From Cynocephalus volans (taxonomy: Eukaryota > Chordata > Mammalia > Dermoptera > Cynocephalidae): a stretch of 64,000 bases of DNA. Under the pieces are notes generated by a model. The model was not told where the DNA came from, made no database searches, and saw nothing but the letters and a program-made list of their open reading frames with translations. The stretch covers positions 16,730,501 to 16,794,500 of the forward strand of contig NC_084467.1 of assembly GCF_027409185.1 (NCBI RefSeq). The letters are read 5' to 3'. This document shows positions 54,941 to 64,000 of the stretch, piece after piece; the stretch's first letter is position 1; each line of letters begins with the position of its first letter. A program made the position numbers and the translations under genes.

Positions 54941-54967
54941 CTTTAAACCCTTCTTCTGGCATACAAA
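54941..54967 (-). CDS. USP48: USP48 27-nt coding microexon
   Basis: This exon translates on the minus strand as (V)CMPEEGFK(G). It has a ccccccag acceptor preceded by a T-run and a gtaagt donor (54940 downward). It takes one base from the previous exon to form Val and leaves one base for the next Gly. The length is divisible by three, so skipping gives MQ joined to GTGLLGH in frame, nine residues shorter. It encodes the acidic linker between the ubiquitin-like domain and the C-terminus. Confidence 0.94.
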
Positions 54968-57279
54968 CTGGGGGGAAAAAAAAATCCCAAATTGAAAAGA
55001 TTGTTGTGACAGACAGTAATAAGATCACTTCTATGCCTAAAGATGAAAAGTTTAAAATAACTTTTAATTATGTCACCTAAAATTATTACTTTCAAAGTTA
55101 TAGATGAAAAAAAGTTCATGGAAAGATTCGTTTATCTTTTAATTCCATTTTTCCGCAAACTTTTTGAAGTACACTTGTATCAATCTGAGGATAATCATCT
55201 TTGTTTTTATATTTAATCAGAGTAATATACATGCATCATTTACAAAGTCAAATACTGGTAGGACAAGGTTTGTAACTAGGGCCAACATTCTGCACGACTC
55301 GAGGAGTGGCCTGAGAAAACGATGTGGATGACTCTTCCAAAGCTCTGTCTCCTCCTCCTCTTCTCATTCCCATATTCTAGAAGGAACCATTTTTGACTCT
55401 TACAGCAGTTTCTTAAGCTATTTAACCTCTTTATCTAAAAAACATGCTTATGTTATCTCATAATTTTAGATGATATCTAATAACTTCCTCAATGCAAGAT
55501 ACAAATTTAGCTCTTCTGCCACCTCTTACAAACCACCTGCCTCCTAACCCACCCTCCCCACATAGTGGTATTTGTTGTTGTTAAGCCAGTCTCCGGCGGT
55601 GACGTTACTTCTGTCGCTACTAATACTGCTCACAGTTGAACTGCTTGGTGCACCCAGTTATATTTCTTGTGTGGTATAACTGTCTTTCAAGGATTGGTAA
55701 CTGCTGCATTACTGATGTGTTTCATTTTCTCTGTGCCTATCTCCAGTTCAAGTGTAAATTCTTAAAGACCTGTGAACCTCTTCAAGGCAGTCATCATCAC
55801 GTCCACTTTTCCTTGTGGACACCATTTCCCAAAGCCTGCATCTCGCCACTCCACTCTGAACCGGGTGCCCTCGCTCCCTGCTGCAGAACTGTCTGTTCTG
55901 GAACTTCCCTTCCCCATCTTCCAGGGCATCTTGACCTATGCTGGATCACCTGTTTACTGGTCCCACTGTCAGCTTCCTTCTGGATTTACTCTCGTGTTTA
56001 AGAACAGCACATCTCACACAGTATCCTGGCAGGTGGTGCATGAGAAATTTTTTGAGGCCTTACATGTGTTCAAAAAGCATCAGATGTGAGGGCAGAATAA
56101 AGTCTGTCCAGTCACATAATTCTAGACTGGAGCTCACTTTCCCTAAGAATCTTGGGGGCACTGCTCCATTATCTCGTTTTCCTGACTCCTCATACTGTGA
56201 ATGTGACTGGTTTCCCCTCCCTATTTCTAGAAGCTTTTAGGATCTTCTTATCCCTAGTTTTTCACATACTGTATCAGACCCTTGCTGTAACAATTTTATT
56301 TCCATGAATTCTTTTTTGTTCTCCAAATGTTCCTATAATATAAGCCCTGGCTATTGTCTGCTCTTTTTCTCTATATTATTTACAGGTAATTTTTAAGCTG
56401 TCTTCTGCTTCCTACACTATTTCCTCTGTGTTTCTTTTTTTCAATTTGTTGATTGATCAACTGTTTGGTGATCTTTGGCTGCCCGTTTCTACCTATTTAA
56501 GGGTGAGATACTAAAAAGATGTCTGAAATCTCTGTTCAGTGGGCACAAGTGGGCTTCACTAAAGGGTACCTGAGAGATGAACCAGCTTTTTAAAAATATC
56601 TGTAGCTTATTTTCTTGAATTGGCCAGTTTCTCCGGAGAAGAATCCTCCTTCATCGTATGTGGGAGGTAAGAGATGGACTGCCAGCATTTGACCAAAGGG
56701 CTCGAGGGTGGTCTCCTGTTTGCTATGTAATGGGTCTCAGTCCCACCTTTCTAGTTTCATTTCTTCAAGGGGATGAAACTCAGACTCATCACCCAAGTGA
56801 GGTGCAGACAGGGCAGGGGCGGTGACATGAATGTGAAGGGAGGGAGTGGCAAGGTTCTGCAGGCAGGGAGCTGTCTAACTGCTTTTTCCAACTAAGCTTC
56901 CTGTCTCTAGGCTGGCACCTCACTCCCACTCTCAAAGGTACCTGGGGTCTCCAATTCCTGTGTGCCTGACTGGGGTGCTGTGGCTGGAATTAGCATTGCT
57001 TCTTATCAACCTCTTCCATCTGTAGGCTTGCACATTTATCTCAGTTTCCTCAAGTTAGCTAAAACTATTATTCTTGTCTCTGGCTTTCCATTTTCCAAAT
57101 TTTTATAGATATCCTTCCCTCTTGTTATGATCTTTAAAAGAATGTAAGATTCTACCTGAATAACATGTACAAGTTTTTTTCAAGGTTAAAAGTAAAAACA
57201 CTGCACACTAATCTTTCAATATCTATAATCCCACATCTAATAATTAATCGACAGATTCCTATAACAAATTTGTCTTTAC
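54968..57279. other. USP48 intron
   Basis: AT-rich intron of about 2.3 kb. Stretches at 55640-56600 look like a very old repeat that I cannot name. No exon was recognised. Confidence 0.5.
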
Positions 57280-57328
57280 CTTGCATGACATCATCCATTG
57301 CAGCATAATCTGCAATTGGTTCATCAGC
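57280..57328 (-). CDS. USP48: USP48 coding exon
   Basis: This 49-nt exon translates on the minus strand as ADEPIADYAAMDDVMQ plus one base. The acceptor is ttttctag and the donor is gtaaag (57279 downward). It follows the ubiquitin-like domain and is acidic, which fits the known USP48 C-terminal tail. It begins in phase 0 after LLK of the preceding exon and ends one base into a codon. Confidence 0.95.
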
Positions 57329-59573
57329 CTAGAAAACAAATGAAGACAATTTAAAACCATAGAGAAATGGAAGCAGGAGGAAGAGCATGCCAGCTACTCA
57401 TCATGCTGAAGTCTGGCCCATGATTCAAATACTGATATTGACACAAAACACAAATGTGAACACAGTCCAGCAAAGAGCTCACTTCGAGCCACAGCCAGCG
57501 ATGGCCAGGTTTAACAATAGATACCTGCCAACTATGGGTCTAGACTTATCACCTCAAAAATGGCATATGGTGGGGGGACACCGTTTTCCTGCTCCTAAGC
57601 ACACCTTTAGATAATCTGAGGCTACCAAAACTGATTTAATCAATGTGAGTTAAGATGCTAGGGGTGGCAATGAGTGTTAGGTAGAAATAAAAGTTAGACT
57701 GGTCCTCTCAAAATATCAATTAGGTTCAAATTAAACTTTTCTCCTGCTTCTCCATCAAGAACAAAATCACCACTTCCTTTTTAGGGCAGAAGACCACACT
57801 GAATCCAAGCTTATGGTGAGATCAGCTGCAAGGGCAAAGAGGCCAGTGACCAATATAGACTCTGGCTGCCCAGCTGAAGAAGAAACCCTTTGATAACGCA
57901 GGCTGCTTCTAGGATGTCAGACAGGTTCATTAAGATTCAGCAACTCAACAGGTCTTCAAATCATTTCAGAGAACCTATAGCTCCAGGAAAAGCAAAAAGT
58001 AAACAGAGGGAGGGGAGGTGGCAGGATGATGGGTGTGTGTACATGTGTGAGGTGGACATAGATCTGCTTCATCATTCCAAGGCCTGACTTTATCACACCG
58101 GAACTGGGGATCTGGGCATAAAAAGCATATATTACACAGCTGGAAAACCTGAAAAATTATTCTACTACATGACGCAGTAGTGTTTGGCACAGTGGGGATC
58201 CTTCTAGCCACCAAGAAACAAGAGGCAAAGGGAAGTGACTAAATTGGGCCCTAGGAAGGGAAGGATTAGGCTCATGAGGCTGGCTCAATGATTTTTTCTT
58301 TGAAAGAAGCCGTACTTTCTAAATCTTCCACATCCACTAAATCCAAAGCTGATTTCCATACTCTGGTCAAGAATCCCATTAAGCCACCTGAGTCCCCTGA
58401 CTATTATGACAGAGACTCATGTCTTACGCTTGTTTCCTAGCTTGACTGGCTGGTATTTCTGAACCAAGAGGAAAAGAGGGGATGCTTTCATAGAAGCATG
58501 ATTAAGTAATTCTGCTGATCCAGAAGGTAGGAAAAAGGGAGGAGGCTGAATCTAGACCTATTATTTTTTAACAAAAATTATGAAAATCTCAGTGAAGACA
58601 GTAGAGGTTTCCATTATTTTGTTAAAAATAATAGATCTAGATTTTAAAGTGTAAAGTAAGTTAGAGTTACTATTCATGTTGATCACCTATCTACTACCCA
58701 TTTTTTTAGGGGGGGGCTGGGGGGACAGCATTTCAAAGTAAAGCAGGGCTGTATGGTTGGCTCATTTGGTAGAGCACGGTGCTGATAACAGCAACGTCAA
58801 GAGTTCGGATCCCATACTGGCCAGCACCAACAAAACAAAACAACAACAAAGTAAGTTGCAGACATCAATATTATTAATGTGATTTTAAGAACAGAATCTC
58901 TAGCTAGTCCCCAAAGAAAAGAAAGTGTGTATATAGGGGTGAGAGGGACACCACAGAGACTCTGTGACCTCAGACTGGGTTACCCAGCTGGTCCAGCAGA
59001 ACACCCAACGTGGTTGCTCCTAGGTCTGACAGTCCCTCCTCAGTGCTCAGAGGGGCACAACCCAACATCACTTCTTTCTTCCCAGTCTGAAGGGAATGAA
59101 AAATAGATCTGTATCTGGAGAAGCCTAGGGTCCCTTGTCATAGAAAATCAAACAGGAGAAATCAGGCATGGGGCTTAACAGCTGGTGAGGGGAGTTTCAC
59201 AGTCACCCTGCCTTAACAGGGAATGGGAATGATGATGATGTAACCTAATCCCATAAGGGCATGGAATACTGAGCTGGTGATCCAGGAAGGGCTGATAGGA
59301 AGCCTTCGCCTTCCCCTTCTCAGGGCACAGTTTGAGGATGTTGTGGCACTACTGCAGACCACTGTGACACACAGAGACCCAGGGGTGCCCTGACCTTTTC
59401 TACATCTCTGGTGGCTCAGCTTAATCCAGGGGCCAGCAAAAACTCGAAGTGGTCTCTTGTCACCATACTCTGCTGAGGACGTGAGGCATCCTTAACAACC
59501 ATGTCACACAGTTTACACACAGGTGTGTGTCATTTAAAATCCAGAGTCCCTCAGTGAAGGAACTGTCACTTAC
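57329..59573. other. USP48 intron
   Basis: AT-rich intron of about 2.2 kb holding one CYN monomer at 58746-58848. A short G-run lies at about 58710-58722. No exon was recognised. Confidence 0.5.
58746..58848 (+). mobile_element. CYN-type SINE, monomer
   Basis: A tRNA-Ile-like unit (ggttggctcatttggtagagc ... agttcggatcccatactggcc) with a caacaaaacaaaacaacaa tail. An 8-bp duplication caaagtaa is at 58734-58741 and 58847-58854. It lies antisense within a USP48 intron. Confidence 0.8.
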
Positions 59574-59699
59574 CTTTAATAAAATGACAGATTCGGGAAT
59601 GACGCCAAGGGTGCCAAGGGTAGCACAGTCATCACTTAAAATTTTTCCATCAATTGACAGATTCTGGTCAAAAGGAGCAACTGAAAATGCATGCATGAT
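59574..59699 (-). CDS. USP48: USP48 coding exon, ubiquitin-like domain core
   Basis: This exon has 42 codons on the minus strand, starting [19 protein letters not shown] and ending [10 protein letters not shown]. The acceptor is ttggcacag and the donor is gtaagtg (59573 downward); both boundaries are phase 0. The pattern of a hydrophobic strand, [11 protein letters not shown], then [11 protein letters not shown] and VILLK, is typical of a ubiquitin-like fold. This domain is near the C-terminus of USP48 and is thought to modulate the enzyme. The exon length matches what I recall for the family, with no break. Confidence 0.96.
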
Positions 59700-62600
59700 C
59701 TGTGCCAATATAAAAGAAACAAAGTCTGTATAAAGCAAAACACTGAGACCTATACCCTATTTGAGTAAATAATGCATGAATCTAAAAAAAAAAAAACAAG
59801 CAAACAAAAGGTTTCAGAGTATAAAAGACACTGCTGTTTGCAGTCAGCCCACTTGTTAGATTCCTACTGAAGCTATAATCCCTGATACATCTGGGAATGT
59901 CCTTGGTGGGAAACAATTATACACACAGATCCTTTCATTCTGTACCTTACCACCTCCCCAAGGTGGGTGTGTGGGGAAATCATTTGAGCAAAAGGTGGGG
60001 CTGGACTGACATCTCTGTTTACAAGACTTGGGCAAGGTCATCATTGTCAGTCCACCATTCTCAGGCCCCACATCCTTTCATAAGCAAGTCAAGTCCAAAT
60101 TCCTTCTTAAGACCATCTTTAACCTATTTGGACTTTTCTTCCTTCTGTGTTCATTCCTTCAGCAAACAGCCTGGACTACATATTTCAGCCCTTGAGTCTG
60201 TCATATACTGGACTGAGTCTTGTCTCTAGGAACCAAAGTATGAATTTCTTAAGGGTAGAGACCACATACCCCACCCCAGTTCTGGCCAAGTGTTGGAAAT
60301 TATTATTATTTTTTAAATTAAATACATTCTGAAAGACTGCTATGCATAATACTTAAGTGTTTTCAAATTCTGAAAGTTCTTTTCTTAAAAATTTTTTTTT
60401 ATCATTTCCTGATAGTCTTTACCTCTGGAAGGCAAGTAGGAGTTGGGCTCAGATAGGCAAACACAAGGTACCTTCAATGATACTGTTCTAATTCTTACTT
60501 TGTAGGACAAGTTCAAGAGTATTCCTTATATAATTCAGTTACATACTAGTTGAATGTATCCTCTTATATGTATCTTATATTACACCAATATCCATGATGT
60601 TATGTGAAAACCATTCTACCTTTTCCTGCATGCTACTCTTTGGATTTGGAAAGACAAAATGAGCCTAGCAAATCAGCCCTGAACTAACTATGTGTATAAC
60701 AGGGCCCAAGAGTTTTATAAGGTGGGGAAATGGTGACCAAAAAAGTGGTTTTAATAATGGCACACAGATAAATAAGAACAAAGATAACAACACTGGCCTC
60801 CTCCCTAACTGTTGGGACAGACTCTTATCTGGACTTCTCGAAAGGATATTAGCTCCTGAAAAGTAAGCAGGAGACTAAACAGAGATCTGTGGCTAACGAC
60901 GCCAAGTGCACTGGCACCGACGACCTTCACAAAGCAATGTGCCTATTTCTGGTGTGCAAGAAGTACTGACAGGGCAGTTCTACCCAGCCAGCTCAGTACA
61001 CAAGCATCAAGCAGAGGCATCCAACCCTAGGTTAGCAAAGGGGCCCCACAAAGATGCAAGCAGAGTTAGGTGGAGATAGGTGATGCTAAATTGGCAATGT
61101 CACAACTGCTTGATGTAGGAATGCTTGTTCACTTCTCTAAATGCTAAATGTCTTCGTACTACCCTGTGAGACTGGACAAACACCAAACACCTCAAGACAC
61201 GAGGACTATCACTGAGACGCTGATGCTCATACTTTATATTTTGAGCACACAGACAAGGACATTTAAATACATTCATCAATTAATGAAGCATTTACGAAGA
61301 AGCTTCCATGTGTCAAGTACTGTGCTAGGTGCCGGAAATATGAAGTGAACAATCCCACCCTGAAGAGTTCACAGGAGTGAGGGCAAAACAAAGTCAGGAA
61401 GATAGTGGCAGAAGGTACGTGAAGGATCTAAGGAAGCACAGACGGACAGTCCTTTCTCTGACAGGGGCTGAGACAGGTTTCGTAGAAGAGGTACTATGAA
61501 AGAGGAGCGAATGTTTGCCAGTGGGGAGAAGACAATGTTTCAGCAAAGGGAAGAGGCCAATCAAGGCAGGCGGCCTATGGTACCATAAGAATGCTTGAGT
61601 ATAATTAACATGGCGTAGGTCTGTTTAACGAGTGGGTGCTGCATTCCTGATCTATGGAGAATAACAGGAACAATGAAAACCCTGTTGCTAAAGGGGAGCA
61701 GCTCCCTGCTGCACTGTTCTGTGCGCTATGGTGGGTGCAGCTGCAATAAGGAAAGGCAGGAGCACTGGCCTCAGCTGCCAACCATTTCACCTCTGTGCCA
61801 AAATGTTCTCCTTTCTAAGGCAGGCAATACCACACAGTAAAGACCTATCATTGGAAAAAAGAAACAATACAACTAAACACTGAGCATCTTCTGAGAAAGG
61901 AGAGATATAAATTGTACTTCATTTACTTTATGGCATCATAGGTGGATGAATTACTAATTAGGCAGAGCAAGCTTCTTAAAGTTTCCAGCAACTGTACATG
62001 GCAGACGTGTCCAGAATCAAACATTTACAGTTCTGCAAAGGTTTTCATCCTATTAACTTGAAAATGCAGTATCCTCCAAGGAAAGGCTCCAGCAAACATG
62101 AAAAAATTAATTTCATGCTTTAAAAAAAATCACCTACCACCAACAATTGAGGATCACACACATAACCACCACAAACTCCAGTGCTATCCAGGCTGCCAGG
62201 CAAAAAGGTCATATCTAGCTGAAGCTTTGAAAGCTACCGCCACTGAGCAGTGAGGGGAAAATTACATTCAGTGCCTTTTCTTTTGACTCTGGATCACAGT
62301 GGTCCTTGAAGCAAAAGTGGCAGATGAGAGAAAAGACACTGCAAAGGAACCACTGGAGGGTTTCATTTGAACAGCTGCTGTCTTCTAGCAGCTCATTCGT
62401 GCAGGTAACATGCTGCCAGATGGAGAGGTTATTTCTGCTGACTTCTGATTTAGTCTTCAAAAATAGTAGTCCATAATAAAAGCAGCACAGGCTTTTAAAA
62501 ATGTCTTTATCCACAGGGGCTCTTTTTGTAATTTAAAGGTTTTGAAATGTTCGAGGTTTACCACTGACAGGCAGAAAGCCAGTGATAGAAACAAGCTTTC

Positions 62601-63693
62601 TTAGATGTAAAAGGTACAATAACAGAGCAAAGATATTATGCCAGTACATTTATTTTCAGAGCCATGGGTTCAACCAAGGGAAGTACTGTTCTCAGGACAA
62701 TCTGGAACACGTAATACCCTCAAAGGAAGCCTGTGCTTCTGCCTCAATTACTATGATAAATATCAGCAACAAGAAAAATGTATAAGCAGTAAACTATGCC
62801 ACATAAAAGTAGAACAAAGAGGAAAATTAGGTCAACTTTTTGGATATCTATCAGTGACTGAAATAGATTAGGGGCCAGATTTTTTCATGGACATCCTGAA
62901 TTTATCAGCTCCTTTTGCCTCAGTTTTGAGATATGTCATTGGAATGCTCATTTACAGAACTTTAGTATTAATACCAAGAAATAATATCATGAAACCTTTT
63001 CACAATGCGTGCATTACAATCACTGCATTGATTTACAAAGCAATGCATGCTTTGGGTGGAGAGGGCATGATCTAAAATGAACTTTTATAATAATATGGAA
63101 AACATCACTGTGTAAAGAAAGGTAAAGACAACTTAAAAATTCTATCAAACAGACTTATCTACCACCAAAAATACTGTGATAAAAGAATTTCTGACTCATC
63201 CTAGTGAATAAGTAATCAAGTGGCTCCCTTTTATCTCCCCTTAAATTTCATAGCAGATGCCAGTAATAGGCTCAAATACCTATTAAGTGGTCAAAGAAAA
63301 ACATAGAGCACAATGAAGTGAAAGAACAATTATCCTGGAACAACCTCAACATGTGACAAATTAAATGGTTCTCAATGTTTCTCATTATTGGAAAGCTACT
63401 TGAGTTTGCTCAAGGTTTCAGAATCTAAAAATCACATCTTCACAGAAAGATTCTTGGCTATTTTGAAAACTTTGTCTTTTTAAAGAAATAATTATTTTTA
63501 ATTTGGGGCCCTGCAGGCATTATACTGAAATCAAAAAGCCCTCTCTCAATGGGTTAATACTATAAGCAGATAGATATGAAAAAGGTCAAGCTGAAAGAAA
63601 GCACAGATACGTATATAAACACAGATAGAAGCAGCAACTCATGAAGGCCCTCTTAAACCCAGAGCAGACTTGAACAAATATTATTTTCCTCAC
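59700..63693. other. USP48 intron
   Basis: AT-rich intron of about 4 kb with an A-run near 59784-59795 and an L2 end at 61270-61385. No extra exon was recognised. Confidence 0.5.
61270..61385 (-). mobile_element. L2 LINE 3' end
   Basis: Reverse L2 terminus: attcatcaattaatgaagcatttacg ... ccatgtgtcaagtactgtgctaggtgccggaaatatg. Confidence 0.75.
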
Positions 63694-63849
63694 CTGAATT
63701 TTCAATTCTTTTAATGTTTGATTAGCAGAGACGAGAAGTGCTTTCTCACCACGAACTTTTCTATGTCGCATACTCCGTCGAATAACTTGCTTTTGATAGG
63801 CTATATAATTTTGATGGGATATCTTTTGACGCTTTGTTCCTCCATTGCT
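63694..63849 (-). CDS. USP48: USP48 coding exon, start of ubiquitin-like domain
   Basis: This exon is 156 nt, 52 codons on the minus strand, beginning [18 protein letters not shown] and ending [11 protein letters not shown]. The acceptor is ctttattatag and the donor is gtgagg (63693 downward); both boundaries are phase 0. The first half is strongly basic ([17 protein letters not shown]) and could act in nuclear localisation or chromatin contact. The second half ([16 protein letters not shown]) is the first strand and helix of the ubiquitin-like domain, completed by 59574-59699. Confidence 0.96.
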
Positions 63850-63959
63850 CTATAATAAAGATAAGAAACAAAGCACCGAAATTATCCACAGTGTGATCCT
63901 TGCTCATAAAGTTCTTCAGGCAAGCAAAAGCAGCTTACTTATTATAGGTCGCTTAACCA

Positions 63960-64000
63960 TTTTTTTTTTTTTTTTGGTCTTTTTCGTGACCGGCACTCAG
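63960..64000 (-). mobile_element. SINE 3' end, cut by the window edge
   Basis: A T-run of about 16 nt, then ggtctttttcgtgaccggcactcag. Read on the minus strand this is a CYN-like 3' end with an extra gaaaaagacc before the A tail, unlike the other copies. Confidence 0.65.

Larger units (their letters stand above)
53510..64000 (-). other. USP48: USP48 gene, 3' portion (transcription unit span)
   Basis: The last five coding exons of USP48, a mainly nuclear cysteine-protease deubiquitinase. Known: the catalytic USP domain and DUSP domains are upstream, so they lie right of position 64000; only the C-terminal region is here. Seen: all five exons have GT/AG boundaries and join without a frame break. 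Introns are AT-rich and carry few recognisable repeats. The gene is transcribed towards RAP1GAP in the same direction, with about 9 kb between its stop codon and the distal RAP1GAP island. Confidence 0.95.

Noticed and set aside
55636-56240. Coding exon in a USP48 intron (100-121 codon frames)
   Set aside because: The frames overlap each other on the plus strand, lack splice context and look like an old repeat. The flanking USP48 exons already join in frame.
1-64000. A previously undescribed multi-gene defence or metabolic system
   Set aside because: The window is two well-known mammalian genes with introns. I found no clustered unknown genes on either strand.

Overview
The window is nuclear DNA of a placental mammal. 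It carries parts of two neighbouring genes, both read on the minus strand with vertebrate exon-intron structure: the 5' portion of RAP1GAP on the left and the 3' end of USP48 on the right. USP48 and RAP1GAP are neighbours in the same head-to-tail order on human 1p36.12. The young SINEs are tRNA-Ile-derived monomers and dimers with no tRNA-unrelated body, which fits the CYN family of colugos (Dermoptera). Alu, B1/B2, CAN, Bov-tA and ERE elements were not seen. A colugo such as Galeopterus is my best guess. A rhinolophoid bat with similar tRNA-derived SINEs is the main alternative.

Positions 1 to about 44,760 hold RAP1GAP, a GTPase-activating protein for Rap1. Only its N-terminal coding exons are here: 29,488-29,531, 27,465-27,500, 8,211-8,304, 1,566-1,601 and 566-613. 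They splice in perfect phase. The exons at 1,566 and 566 together encode the GoLoco (G-alpha-i/o binding) motif. The catalytic exons lie beyond the left edge. The gene has several candidate starts in CpG islands: a non-coding first exon near 44.7 kb, a coding first exon near 29.5 kb (protein starting MSGRK), and a coding first exon near 4.1 kb (protein starting MAQPR, in frame with the GoLoco exon). A further island at 35.1-35.6 kb has no assigned exon.

The RAP1GAP introns are GC-rich and crowded with ancient MIR and L2 copies. They contain few younger insertions: four CYN SINEs, one 3' L1 fragment with an exact target duplication, and two old L1M fragments. Degenerate CA/TG tracts lie close to the CpG islands. 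About 9 kb of mostly unannotated, increasingly AT-rich sequence separates the distal RAP1GAP start from the USP48 stop codon.

Positions about 53.5 kb to 64 kb hold the last five coding exons of USP48, a nuclear deubiquitinase: 63,694-63,849, 59,574-59,699, 57,280-57,328, 54,941-54,967 and 53,843-53,865. They encode the C-terminal ubiquitin-like domain and tail and join without a frame break. No tRNA, rRNA, CRISPR, viral or bacterial-type system was found. The points of most interest are the promoter choice around the GoLoco motif, two compact regulatory-motif clusters, a structurally intact tRNA-like SINE head, and a duplicated MER5A-containing block.
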